DNA of 64,000 nt from the NCBI RefSeq assembly GCF_003382275.1, contig NZ_QTJX01000002.1, positions 248,001 through 312,000 of the forward strand. The letters are read 5' to 3'. Source of the DNA: Flagellimonas nanhaiensis (GTDB lineage Bacteria > Bacteroidota > Bacteroidia > Flavobacteriales > Flavobacteriaceae). Positions 36,206 through 45,929 of the stretch are shown here, in pieces. The first letter of the stretch is position 1. Every line of letters starts with the position of its first letter. Under the pieces are notes generated by a model. That model worked only from the letters and a program-made list of their open reading frames with translations. It was not told the origin of the DNA and ran no database searches. The translations under genes were made by a program, and so were the position numbers.

Positions 36206-39200
36206 AAGAATTTGCATCAATGACAATCGCTATACTTTTGCTTTTTTCGTCATGTAACAATGAAGAGAAGCAAAAGGAAAATGAAGCATCGAAGCAAACA
36301 CTTTTTACGCTTCTAACCCCTGAAGAATCTGGAGTTACTTTCGTCAACAAGGTAGAAAACCAGAAAGACTTCAATATTTTCAAGTATCGTAATTTTTACA
36401 ATGGAGGTGGAGTCGCCCTCGGAGATATCAACAATGACGGGCTGGTGGATATTTACCTCACCGGTAACATGGAACCAAACAAGCTCTATTTAAACAAGGG
36501 TAATCTTACTTTCGAAGATATTACTGAAAAAGCTGGTGTTGGAGGCAACAAACCATGGTCCACAGGTGTAGTTATGGTCGACATCAATGCTGATGGACTT
36601 TTGGACATTTATGTTAGTAATGCGGGAAATTTAGAAGGAAACAATCACGACAATGACCTCTACATCAACAATGGGGATTTAACTTTTACCGAAAAAGCGC
36701 ATGAATATAATTTGGCCAAAACAGGTTTCTCAACCCATGCCTCATTTTTTGATTATGACAAAGACGGGGATTTGGATGCCTATATTTTGAACAACAGCAA
36801 CATTCCTGTAAGCAGTTTAGGATATGCAGAGCAACGCGAGGTTCGTGCCCAAGATTGGGAAGGAGTCCCCCATATTTTCAGGGGCGTGGGTGATATGCTT
36901 CTGCGAAACGACAATGGAAAATTTGTTGATGTTAGTGAGGATGCGGGCATTTATGGCAGTCTCATCGGTTTTGGCTTGGGAGTTTTGGTCACCGACATCA
37001 ATGAGGACTCCTACCCGGATATTTATGTATCAAACGATTTTTACGAGCGGGACTACCTTTACATCAACCAAAAAGATGGTACGTTCACTGAAGAAATAAA
37101 GAACTATACTTCTCATTTAAGTCTTTCCGCAATGGGTATTGATATAGCGGATATCAACAACGACGGGTACAATGATATTTTTATCACCGATATGCTCCCA
37201 GAACCTGAAGAGCGTGTAAAATCTGTTATGGAATTTGAAGGGTATAATATCTTCGATTTGAAGCAAAGCAAAGATTTCTACCAGCAGTATATCCAAAACA
37301 CGCTGCAATTGAACAATGGCAACGGCTCCTTTTCCGAAGTAGCTTACTATAGCGGTATAGATGCAACCGATTGGAGTTGGGCGGGACTTATGTTCGATAT
37401 GGATAATGATGGGCTCAAAGATATTTTTGTGACCAACGGCATCAATCATGACCTGACAGATTTAGATTTTGTGGATTTCTTTGCCAACGAGATTATACAA
37501 AAAATGGCACTTACCGGAAAAAAAGAGTCCATAGACTCCATTATCAGTAAGATGCCAATAAAACCTCAACCCAACTACGCCTACAAAAACAACGGGGACA
37601 TTACATTTAAAAATGCGAACAAGGAATGGGGCTTTGAACTACCTACGCGTTCCAATGGAGCTGCTTATGCGGATTTGGACAACGATGGCGACTTGGATTT
37701 GGTCATTAACAATGTCAACACCGAAACCTTTGTGTATCGAAACAACGCCAACAACCTCGACAACAATTATGTTCAACTTAAGCTCATTGGCGAAGATCAA
37801 AACCCGTTCGCGGTAGGAGCATTGGTTAAATTCTATTTTGGGGACAACATTATTAATCAAGAATTGATTCCCTCACGAGGCTTTCAATCCTCTATTGATT
37901 ATACCATGACCCTTGGCCTGGGTAAACATCAAAAACTGGACTCCATCAGAGTGGTATACCCTAACGACAAAACTGTGCTGCTTACCAATGTAAATTCCAA
38001 TCAACTTATAACATTAAAACAGGAAGAAGCTACAGAAACCTACATTCCTGGATTGGGTGCATCAACAGTTTCCCCTCTTTTAACGGAAGTCAGTAACACA
38101 AGTTTTACCGAACACAAAGAAAACAGCTACAACGATTTTGATTATGAAGGCCTTATCTACAAAAAGCTTTCCCAAGAGGGGCCGGCCTTGGCTGTTGGAG
38201 ACATCAACGGAGATGGAAATGAAGATATCTTTGTCGGTGGTGCCAAAGGAAGTGCCGGTTTCATCTACAAACACAATGGAAATGGAAAGTTTTCCCTCAG
38301 CAGGCAACGTATTTTTGAAAATGATCAAAACTTTGAAGATACTGCTGCTGCCTTTTTAGATGCTGATGGTGATGGGGATTTGGACTTAATGGTAGGATCT
38401 GGTGGAAATGAATTTGCTCAGGAACAACAATACAGGACACGATTATATCTGAACGATGGAAAAGGAAACTTTTCTGCTTCAGGACAGCTTTTACCCTCCA
38501 CTTTTAAAAATGTTTCCACTATCTCCCCTACCGATTTTGATCAAGACGGAGATCCAGACGTGTTCATAGGATCAAGAAGTGTTGTGGGGATATACGGTTT
38601 AGACCCAAACCATATGTTTCTTGAAAACCGGGACGGCGTATTTGTGGATGTTACCGAACGTCGTGGTTATGACCTAAAAAATGAAGGAATGGTCACCAAA
38701 GCAATATGGGCCGATTTAGATGGAGACCAAAAAGAAGATCTCATTACGGTTACGGAATGGGGAACGCCAAAAATCTACAAAAACTCTGGAAGAAGAATTT
38801 CAAAAATAGATAGCTCCCTAGACAGTCTTCATGGCTGGTGGAACACAGTTGAAGCTAAAGATTTGGACAAAGATGGTGACTTGGACCTTATTCTTGGTAA
38901 CCAAGGTGAAAACCTCCACTACAGACCAGAAGAAGGACACCCCATGAAACTATGGATCAATGATTTTGATAATAACGGAACCATTGAACAAATCGTGACA
39001 TTGCATAAAAATGGCAAGGATTATCCCATTCATCAGAAAAAAGAACTGACGGGACAGCTTGTTTCGCTAAAAAAGCAAAATTTAAAGGCTTCAGATTACG
39101 CCAGACGCAGTATTCAAGAGCTTTTCCCAACCGAAATCATGGAACAATCCATTGTGAAGCAAAGTTCTATTTCATCTTCTGTAATCGCCATCAATGAAGG

Positions 39201-39543
39201 TGGAGGAAAATTCACTATTAAAAGGCTTCCAGCTAGGGCGCAGTTCAGTTGTATCTGCGGAATTGCCTGTGCAGATGTAAATAAGGACGGTAATCTGGAT
39301 TTGATCATGGCTGGGAACAACTTTGAATTTAAACCACAGTTCTCCAGGTTGGATGGTAACTACGGAAATGTACTTCTCGGAGACGGAGCATTTAACTTTG
39401 AATGGACCAATTATGATGAAAGTGGCTTTTTTATCAGAGAAGAAGTAAAGCACTTAGGGTTGATTAAGGATAAAAATGGGAAACAGTTCATTGTAGCTGC
39501 CATTAATGATGGAAAACCAAAAATATTTGCCATTGATGAATAG
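36202..39543 (+). CDS. FG-GAP/VCBS-ASPIC (UnbV) lipoprotein, paralogue 2
   Basis: A 1113-residue paralogue of its two neighbours with the same order: lipoprotein signal (ILLLFSSC, Cys 18), first FG-GAP block (GDINNDGLVDIYLTGN, DINADGLLDIYVSN and further loops), ASPIC/UnbV (about 535-605; RGFQSS...LGLGKHQKLDSIRVVYP) and second FG-GAP block (GDINGDGNEDIFVGGAKG and others). ATG 36202 is chosen because it overlaps the preceding stop as ATGA and gives a good signal peptide; in-frame sequence upstream lies inside paralogue 1. Calcium-stabilised adhesion or glycan binding is inferred from the fold only. Confidence 0.9.
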   Translation: MKEFASMTIAILLLFSSCNNEEKQKENEASKQTLFTLLTPEESGVTFVNKVENQKDFNIFKYRNFYNGGGVALGDINNDGLVDIYLTGNMEPNKLYLNKGNLTFEDITEKAGVGGNKPWSTGVVMVDINADGLLDIYVSNAGNLEGNNHDNDLYINNGDLTFTEKAHEYNLAKTGFSTHASFFDYDKDGDLDAYILNNSNIPVSSLGYAEQREVRAQDWEGVPHIFRGVGDMLLRNDNGKFVDVSEDAGIYGSLIGFGLGVLVTDINEDSYPDIYVSNDFYERDYLYINQKDGTFTEEIKNYTSHLSLSAMGIDIADINNDGYNDIFITDMLPEPEERVKSVMEFEGYNIFDLKQSKDFYQQYIQNTLQLNNGNGSFSEVAYYSGIDATDWSWAGLMFDMDNDGLKDIFVTNGINHDLTDLDFVDFFANEIIQKMALTGKKESIDSIISKMPIKPQPNYAYKNNGDITFKNANKEWGFELPTRSNGAAYADLDNDGDLDLVINNVNTETFVYRNNANNLDNNYVQLKLIGEDQNPFAVGALVKFYFGDNIINQELIPSRGFQSSIDYTMTLGLGKHQKLDSIRVVYPNDKTVLLTNVNSNQLITLKQEEATETYIPGLGASTVSPLLTEVSNTSFTEHKENSYNDFDYEGLIYKKLSQEGPALAVGDINGDGNEDIFVGGAKGSAGFIYKHNGNGKFSLSRQRIFENDQNFEDTAAAFLDADGDGDLDLMVGSGGNEFAQEQQYRTRLYLNDGKGNFSASGQLLPSTFKNVSTISPTDFDQDGDPDVFIGSRSVVGIYGLDPNHMFLENRDGVFVDVTERRGYDLKNEGMVTKAIWADLDGDQKEDLITVTEWGTPKIYKNSGRRISKIDSSLDSLHGWWNTVEAKDLDKDGDLDLILGNQGENLHYRPEEGHPMKLWINDFDNNGTIEQIVTLHKNGKDYPIHQKKELTGQLVSLKKQNLKASDYARRSIQELFPTEIMEQSIVKQSSISSSVIAINEGGGKFTIKRLPARAQFSCICGIACADVNKDGNLDLIMAGNNFEFKPQFSRLDGNYGNVLLGDGAFNFEWTNYDESGFFIREEVKHLGLIKDKNGKQFIVAAINDGKPKIFAIDE

Positions 39544-42500
39544 ACCATTCATACTCCTCTTTGTGGTGTTACTTTCGTATTCCTGTCAAAAAGGAGGAAC
39601 ACGTTTTAATACACTTTCCGCTGAAAAGACAGGGGTGGATTTTACCAATACCCTGACGGAATCAGACGACTTGAATATTTTGGACTACCTATATTTCTAC
39701 AATGGTGGAGGTGTGGCAATTGGTGATATTGACAATGACGGGCTGGTCGATATCTTCTTCTCAGGCAATCAGGTAAAGAACAAACTCTATTTGAACAAAG
39801 GAAACCTCAAATTCGAAGATATCACCTCAAATTCCGGCGTGGGTGGCAACAGTAGTTGGAACACCGGTGCAGTAATGGCCGATGTTAACGGTGATGGCTG
39901 GTTGGACATTTATGTTTGCGCCGTAGTTGGAATCAATGGTTTTGGGGGACACAACGAGCTCTATATCAATAATCAAGATGGAACATTCTCCGAAAAAGCA
40001 GCAGCATACGGATTGGATTTTGATTCATACAGTTCCTCTGCCAACTTCTTCGATTATGATTTGGATGGTGATTTGGACCTTTATCTTTTGAATCATGCTG
40101 TACACACCTCCGAATCTTATGGCAAGGCAGACCTCAGGCTCAGAAGAAATTATGAAACCGGAGATAAGCTACTTAGAAACGACAATGGAAAATTTGTTGA
40201 CGTAAGCGAGGAAGCAAGCATCTATGGAGGAATAAATGGGTACGGATTGGGATTGGCCGTTTCCGACCTTAACGTTGATGGTTACCCTGACATCTATGTC
40301 GGGAACGATTTTCACGAGGACGATTATTACTATTTGAATAACGGAGATGGCACTTTCACGGAAAGCCTTCGTACGTATTTTGGTCATACCAGCCGTTTTT
40401 CTATGGGTAATGATGTTGCGGATATCAATCACGACGGACTGCCCGACCTAATTTCCCTTGATATGCTTCCTGACGAGGAAATTCCCCTTAAAGCATCTGA
40501 AGGAGATGATAACATTCAAACCCAAAAACTGCGAATAAAAGAATACGGATATCACTATCAGTTCACCAGAAACATGCTCCATGTCAACCAACCAGATGGT
40601 AGGTTTATTGAAACGGCGCTCATGAGTGGGATAGCTGCAACGGATTGGAGTTGGTCCTCTCTTTTTGGAGATTTTGATCAAGATGGAGAACAAGATCTTT
40701 TTGTGGCCAACGGTATTCCCAAGAGACCAAATGATTTGGATTTCATCAAATTCATATCCAGCAATCAAATCCAAAATAAAATCAACAACACAAAATTGGT
40801 AGATCAGCAGGCCTTGGACATGATGCCGACAGGAATGAGTGCCAACTATATTTTTAAGGGGAAAAACGATTTGACTTTTGAAGATGTCTCTACCCAATGG
40901 ATCTCGCAAGAAATGCTCATCTCTGGTGCATCGGCTTATGGGGATTTAGACAATGATGGTGACTTGGATCTGGTGACCAACAATCTAAACGCTCCTGCCA
41001 CGATTTATGAGAACAAAACCAATGAAAGTGCCAATTACCTAAAAATTAAACTTAGACCCAATAATGGCAACACCCATGGTATTGGAAGCAAAGTCTACGC
41101 TTATACCAACGGCACACTTCAATATAAAGAACTTTTTACCGCACGTGGATTCCAAGCTTCATCGCAACCCATAATCCATTTAGGGCTTGGTGAGGCAACC
41201 AAAGTAGATTCTTTAAAAGTGGTATGGCCAGATAATACTTTTCAAGTATTACGGAATATTGAAGCAAACCAAGAATTATCGATTACTCCTGAAAACCCAA
41301 AGACCTATACCTATCCCAACCAAGAGAATTCCACATCTCCAATGTTTAAAGCAGTTGATGGAAATCTTGGAATTCAATTCACCCATGTTGAAGACAATTA
41401 TCTGGATTTTAATCGGGAAAAACTGATTCCCTATAAAGTCTCCGACAGGGGTCCTGCATTGGCTGTGGGCGATCTAAATGAAGATGGAAAAGACGATTTG
41501 CTTTTTGGCGGCTCCAAATTTATTCCTGTAAAGGTTTTCATCCGCCAGGACAGTACTTTTGCTGAACAGGAATATCCCGAGATTTCTGAGGAAGCAATAA
41601 AAGAGCAAGTCTCTGCCAGTATCGCCGATTTTAATGGAGACAACAAAAATGATATCATATTGACCTCAGGAGGTGGTGATTTTTTAGGGCAATCTAAGGC
41701 CCTAACGGACACATATCTGGTAAAAACAGATTCGGCGTATTCCCTTCGAGCATTTCCTGAAATATTTCAGAACGCATCTGTGGTAAAACCTTATGATTAT
41801 GATAATGATGGTGATCTGGACCTTTTCATTGGGGGACACACGGAGACAGGAAAGTTTGGCAAAACTGTCCCTTCCATGCTTTTGGAAAATACAAATGGGG
41901 AGTTTTCAATAAACCCATCCTTTGCCGCAGTAAAAGGAATGGTCACTGATGCGGTTTGGAGTGATTTTGATGGGGACGGACAGACCGATCTAATAGTTGT
42001 TGGGGAATGGATGTCGCCCATCTTCCTTAAAAATGATAAGGGCACCTTTAGGAAGACTGCCTCTTTGGCAATTACCGGTCTATGGCAAGCTATTCATCCT
42101 TTCGATATAGATGGAGATGGTGATCAGGACTATTTACTTGGAAACTGGGGAACAAATTCAAAGTTCAATGCTACACAAAAGCAGCCTGTCAAAATGTATG
42201 TAGATGACTTTGATAAAAATGGACAGACGGAAACGGTCATTGCCCTACCAAAAAATGGAAAGTATTATCCCCTTGAAGGGTTGGATGCATTGTCTGCCCA
42301 AATGGTGTTTTTGCGCAAAAGTTTTAACACCTATACCTCCTTTGCGGGCAAAACGGTTGACGAGGTTTTTGGGAAAGAGAAATTGGCCAAAGCAGACCTT
42401 CTGGAAATAAATACTTTGCAATCTGGCTATCTCCAAAACAACAATGGAAGCTTTAGCTTTGTCCCGTTCAAAAATGAGTTGCAGGTAGCCCCTATAATGG

Positions 42501-42772
42501 CGTTTGTAACTCATGATTTTGATGGGGACGGAAAAACAGAGGTCTTGGCGGGAGGTAATTACTTTGGAGTGAAACCCTATCACGGACGATTCGATTCCTT
42601 TCCCGGAGCGTTGATTAAATCCGAGAAAAATATAATTTTAGGAAACCAACTTGGGTTGAATTTTACCCAAAAGTCTTTACGGCACCTGCATATATTGAAA
42701 ATCGATTCAGCGAGCTATTTGCTCGCAGTTTTCAACGATGCGGCCGCCGAAACCTATCAAATACTAAACTGA
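39536..42772 (+). CDS. FG-GAP/VCBS-ASPIC (UnbV) lipoprotein, paralogue 3
   Basis: The third paralogue, 1078 residues. ATG 39536 starts MNRPFILLFVVLLSYSC (Cys 17) and overlaps the end of paralogue 2 by 8 bases. The domain order repeats: FG-GAP block with GDIDNDGLVDIFFSGN, DVNGDGWLDIYVC and DYDLDGDLDLYLLN; ASPIC/UnbV (about 515-590; RGFQASSQPIIHLGLG, VDSLKVVWPDN); second block with GDLNEDGKDDLLFGG and DIDGDGDQDYLLGNWG. The haloperoxidase-like gene follows after 15 bases. Overlap and equal length of the three suggest they act as a set. Confidence 0.9.
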   Translation: MNRPFILLFVVLLSYSCQKGGTRFNTLSAEKTGVDFTNTLTESDDLNILDYLYFYNGGGVAIGDIDNDGLVDIFFSGNQVKNKLYLNKGNLKFEDITSNSGVGGNSSWNTGAVMADVNGDGWLDIYVCAVVGINGFGGHNELYINNQDGTFSEKAAAYGLDFDSYSSSANFFDYDLDGDLDLYLLNHAVHTSESYGKADLRLRRNYETGDKLLRNDNGKFVDVSEEASIYGGINGYGLGLAVSDLNVDGYPDIYVGNDFHEDDYYYLNNGDGTFTESLRTYFGHTSRFSMGNDVADINHDGLPDLISLDMLPDEEIPLKASEGDDNIQTQKLRIKEYGYHYQFTRNMLHVNQPDGRFIETALMSGIAATDWSWSSLFGDFDQDGEQDLFVANGIPKRPNDLDFIKFISSNQIQNKINNTKLVDQQALDMMPTGMSANYIFKGKNDLTFEDVSTQWISQEMLISGASAYGDLDNDGDLDLVTNNLNAPATIYENKTNESANYLKIKLRPNNGNTHGIGSKVYAYTNGTLQYKELFTARGFQASSQPIIHLGLGEATKVDSLKVVWPDNTFQVLRNIEANQELSITPENPKTYTYPNQENSTSPMFKAVDGNLGIQFTHVEDNYLDFNREKLIPYKVSDRGPALAVGDLNEDGKDDLLFGGSKFIPVKVFIRQDSTFAEQEYPEISEEAIKEQVSASIADFNGDNKNDIILTSGGGDFLGQSKALTDTYLVKTDSAYSLRAFPEIFQNASVVKPYDYDNDGDLDLFIGGHTETGKFGKTVPSMLLENTNGEFSINPSFAAVKGMVTDAVWSDFDGDGQTDLIVVGEWMSPIFLKNDKGTFRKTASLAITGLWQAIHPFDIDGDGDQDYLLGNWGTNSKFNATQKQPVKMYVDDFDKNGQTETVIALPKNGKYYPLEGLDALSAQMVFLRKSFNTYTSFAGKTVDEVFGKEKLAKADLLEINTLQSGYLQNNNGSFSFVPFKNELQVAPIMAFVTHDFDGDGKTEVLAGGNYFGVKPYHGRFDSFPGALIKSEKNIILGNQLGLNFTQKSLRHLHILKIDSASYLLAVFNDAAAETYQILN

Positions 42773-42787
42773 TTAAAAAGAAATACG

Positions 42788-44131
42788 ATGAAAAAAGTTG
42801 GAGCATTACTATGTATGGTGTTGTTGATCACCGTCTCATGCCAAAAAGCAAATGAACCCATTGTAATTACCCCGGATGATTACCACGGTTCCGTGGACAA
42901 GGTCACCGAGGTTATGATTCATGATATTTTCTCCCCGCCCGTAGCCAGTAGAATATATGCTTATCCAAACATTGCTGCATATGAGATTTTGGCCAAGAAA
43001 AATGAAGGATATCAATCTCTTCAAAATCAGTTGAAGGAACTTAGCGGAATTCCAGACCCTGAAACCGCTGAAAACCTAAACTATGAACTAGCGGCATTAA
43101 TAGCCCATATTGACATGAACAGGAGGTTGATATTTTCCGAAGATCGGATTAACTCGTACCGTGACAGCCTATACACTATTTGGGAAGACATGAATGAAAA
43201 TGAGTTTGCTATCTCCAAGAAGTATGGCCTTCAGGTCTCGGAACATATTGCCCAATGGATGGATAAGGATAATTACAAACAGACCCGAACAATGCCCAAG
43301 TTTACGGTTAATTCGGAAGACCCATCTAGATGGCAGCCCACACCTCCTTCTTATATGGACGGCATTGAACCACACTGGAGCAAAATAAGAGCATTTGTAA
43401 TTGATTCGGCGGCTCAATTTAAACCAACTCCACCACCACCCTTTTCTATGGAGGAAGGCTCAGATTTCTACAAAGAAGTCAGAGAGGTCTATGATATCAG
43501 TAATGAAATCACCGCTAAAGGAGACGAATCGGAAGAAGTGGAAATTGCAAAATTTTGGGATTGCAATCCTTATGTTTCGGTTACACGGGGCCATTTAATG
43601 TTTGCAACAAAAAAAATTACCCCTGGCGCACACTGGATCGGCATAGCCAAAATAGCCACAAAAAAAACAGATTCCGATTTCGACAAGACCGTTTATGCCT
43701 ATACCAAAACCTCAATTGCCATTGCAGATGCTTTCATAAGCTGTTGGGATGAAAAATACCGTAGTAATCTTATCAGGCCAGAAACATTGATCAATGAACA
43801 TATAGACGATAGCTGGGAGCCTGTGTTGCAAACACCTCCCTTTCCGGAATACACTAGCGGACATAGTGTGGTTTCAGGCGCTGCATCGGTAGCTTTGACC
43901 AGCATTTTTGGAAGTGATTTTGCTTTTGATGATGATACTGAGGTACCCTATGGACTTCCTGTCCGTTCGTTTACATCTTTTTATGAAGCAGCTGATGAAG
44001 CCGCCATCAGCAGAATGTACGGTGGTATCCATTACAGAGCTGCGGTTGAAATTGGCGTAAAGCAAGGGAGAGATCTTGGTAAATTTGTGGTTGATAATTT
44101 AAGTATGTCCACAACCACCCAAACACAATAA
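42788..44131 (+). CDS. vanadium-dependent haloperoxidase/PAP2-family lipoprotein
   Basis: A 447-residue lipoprotein (LLITVSC, Cys 18) of the PAP2/vanadium-chloroperoxidase superfamily. The three vanadate/phosphate-binding blocks are near the C-terminus: IRPETLI (about 329-335), YTSGHSVVSGAA (about 355-366) and SRMYGGIHYRAA (about 407-418) with the axial or catalytic histidines. The enzyme could oxidise halides with peroxide or act as an acid phosphatase; sequence motifs do not decide this. It ends the ASPIC operon, 15 bases after paralogue 3, and precedes a GyrI-like gene by 9 bases. Extracytoplasmic anchoring fits surface chemistry. Confidence 0.85.
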   Translation: MKKVGALLCMVLLITVSCQKANEPIVITPDDYHGSVDKVTEVMIHDIFSPPVASRIYAYPNIAAYEILAKKNEGYQSLQNQLKELSGIPDPETAENLNYELAALIAHIDMNRRLIFSEDRINSYRDSLYTIWEDMNENEFAISKKYGLQVSEHIAQWMDKDNYKQTRTMPKFTVNSEDPSRWQPTPPSYMDGIEPHWSKIRAFVIDSAAQFKPTPPPPFSMEEGSDFYKEVREVYDISNEITAKGDESEEVEIAKFWDCNPYVSVTRGHLMFATKKITPGAHWIGIAKIATKKTDSDFDKTVYAYTKTSIAIADAFISCWDEKYRSNLIRPETLINEHIDDSWEPVLQTPPFPEYTSGHSVVSGAASVALTSIFGSDFAFDDDTEVPYGLPVRSFTSFYEAADEAAISRMYGGIHYRAAVEIGVKQGRDLGKFVVDNLSMSTTTQTQ

Positions 44132-44140
44132 AATTAGTAA

Positions 44141-45043
44141 ATGAAGAAAGTCATTTATGCCGTCCTTTTCTTAGTTGTTGGCGGACTCATTTGGTACCTA
44201 TTTCTGAAACCTTCCGATTATATTGTTCGGTTTCAGGCGAGTACCTTTCCGGGGGCCATAAATCAAACTTTAAAGTTGTGGGACCAAAGTGTGGAAACCG
44301 TATCAAATATTGAACAGCAGGGCGATTTATACCATTTGGAGCAAAAGTTGAAATTCGGAGATTCCATTCATCACTATCATTGGAGCATTGAACCCTTAAC
44401 AGATTCCACTTCAAAGGTTACGGTTCGTATTTCAGATGAAGACCATAGTCTCAAAAACAAGATAAATATTCCATTTGGGGATACGAATTTTGAAAAGAGG
44501 TCCAGGCGCACCGTTTTGGATTTTATGGAAAATCTTCGGGAACATACAAAGAAATTTAAGGTCACCATTGTTGGAGAGGAAGAAATTCCTTCCAAATACA
44601 TTGCCTACATTCCAGTTAAGGTTACGCAATTTCAGAAGGCAGGAGGTATGATGAAAAATTTCTCTTATCTAACCGGTGAGCTAATAAGTCGGGGAGCACA
44701 GTTAGATGGCCTTCCCATTGTGGAAGTGACCAAATGGGACATGCAGAACGATAGTTTGTATTACAATTTTGGCCAGCCCATAATACGTTCTGAAAAACTT
44801 CCTATTGGCACTGATATTGAGTACAAACGAATTTTCTCCAAGAAGGCCCTGAAGGCCATATACAATGGAAATTACATTACCTCGGACCGAGCTTGGTATG
44901 CCTTGATGGACTATGCCAAAAAGAACAATATTGAGGTAGAAAACACCCCGGTAGAAGTCTTTCATAACAATCCTCATGTGGGTGCTGACGAGCTCAACTG
45001 GAAAGCTGAAATATACTTGCCCATTAAAGAACCCAATGAATAA
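44141..45043 (+). CDS. membrane-anchored SRPBCC/GyrI-like effector-binding protein
   Basis: A 300-residue protein with one N-terminal transmembrane helix (about 4-22), a probable SRPBCC-like region (about 30-150; polyketide-cyclase style FPGAINQTLKLW) and a C-terminal AraC-effector-binding/GyrI-like domain (about 150-295; PVEVFHNNPHVGADELNWKA). It has no DNA-binding domain, so a ligand-binding or small-molecule hydrolase role at the outer face of the inner membrane is more likely than regulation. It follows the haloperoxidase-like gene by 9 bases and overlaps the next gene by 8 bases. Confidence 0.75.
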   Translation: MKKVIYAVLFLVVGGLIWYLFLKPSDYIVRFQASTFPGAINQTLKLWDQSVETVSNIEQQGDLYHLEQKLKFGDSIHHYHWSIEPLTDSTSKVTVRISDEDHSLKNKINIPFGDTNFEKRSRRTVLDFMENLREHTKKFKVTIVGEEEIPSKYIAYIPVKVTQFQKAGGMMKNFSYLTGELISRGAQLDGLPIVEVTKWDMQNDSLYYNFGQPIIRSEKLPIGTDIEYKRIFSKKALKAIYNGNYITSDRAWYALMDYAKKNNIEVENTPVEVFHNNPHVGADELNWKAEIYLPIKEPNE

Positions 45044-45929
45044 GTTCTGCTTCATATTGACAGTCTTGTTCTTTCTTGAGGGGTGCGGGCAATCCCAACA
45101 TGGCGACTTGGATTTTTTGGGAAAGTTTCCTTCCAGATTAAAGGAAGTGTCTGGAATGGAAACCGATGGTAGTACTTTTTGGGTAATTCAAGACAGTGGC
45201 AACAAGGACAAAATATTTAAGGTGGACAAAAAGGCCCAAGTTTCAAATGAATACAAAATACACCATGCCAAAAACGAAGATTGGGAAGATTTAACCCTGG
45301 ACAAGAAGGGCAACCTCTACATTGGGGATTTTGGGAACAATAACAATGCGAGAAAAAATCTTGTGATTTACAAAATAGATAGTTCCCAACTGCATAAGAA
45401 AGAGCCGGCTGCCAAAAAAATTAAGTTCAAATACCCGCAGCAACATAAATTTCCCCCAAAAAAGGACAGCCTACTTTTTGATACCGAAGCCTTTTTTCAC
45501 TGGAACGATTCGCTCTATCTATTTACCAAAAACAGAACCAGACCTTATTCGGGTCGCACATTGATCTATAGGGTTCCGGATAAGAAGGGGGAATATGATG
45601 CAGAGTATCTAGGATCTATGGTGCTTTGCAAAAACGCAAGTCTGTGTTCTGTCACCGGGGCAGACATTTCTTCAAATGGAAAAACAATTGCACTACTTAC
45701 CTATGGCATGGTCTTTCTAGTCACCGATTTCGAGTTATCTGATTTTTCCAAGGCAAGTGCTGAACTGGTCGATCTAAAGACCAGAACCCAAACCGAATCT
45801 ATTTGTTTTTTGGACGATAACACCTTGCTTATTGCCGATGAGGAAAACAGGGGTACAGGCCGAAATCTTTATTCCTATAGTTTGAAGAAAAAATCAAAAA
45901 CCGAAACCAAGCCCAAAGGCAAACCGTAG
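45036..45929 (+). CDS. lipoprotein with beta-propeller-like repeats, unknown function
   Basis: A 297-residue lipoprotein (FFLEGC, Cys 17). ATG 45036 overlaps the end of the GyrI-like gene by 8 bases. Segments such as WVIQDSGNKDKIFKVD, DWEDLTLDKKGNLYIGDFG and DTEAFFHWNDSLYLFTKNR look like blades of an SMP-30/SdiA-regulated or phytase-like propeller, but I do not recognise a precise family. The basic tail (KKKSKTETKPKGKP) is encoded by bases shared with the end of the opposite-strand barrel gene (45894-45929). Confidence 0.7.
   Translation: MNKFCFILTVLFFLEGCGQSQHGDLDFLGKFPSRLKEVSGMETDGSTFWVIQDSGNKDKIFKVDKKAQVSNEYKIHHAKNEDWEDLTLDKKGNLYIGDFGNNNNARKNLVIYKIDSSQLHKKEPAAKKIKFKYPQQHKFPPKKDSLLFDTEAFFHWNDSLYLFTKNRTRPYSGRTLIYRVPDKKGEYDAEYLGSMVLCKNASLCSVTGADISSNGKTIALLTYGMVFLVTDFELSDFSKASAELVDLKTRTQTESICFLDDNTLLIADEENRGTGRNLYSYSLKKKSKTETKPKGKP

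Noticed and set aside
36202-42772. FG-GAP repeats as integrin-like adhesins or toxins
   Set aside because: The ASPIC/UnbV domain and the Bacteroidota context fit the ASPIC lipoprotein family; nothing toxin-like is visible.
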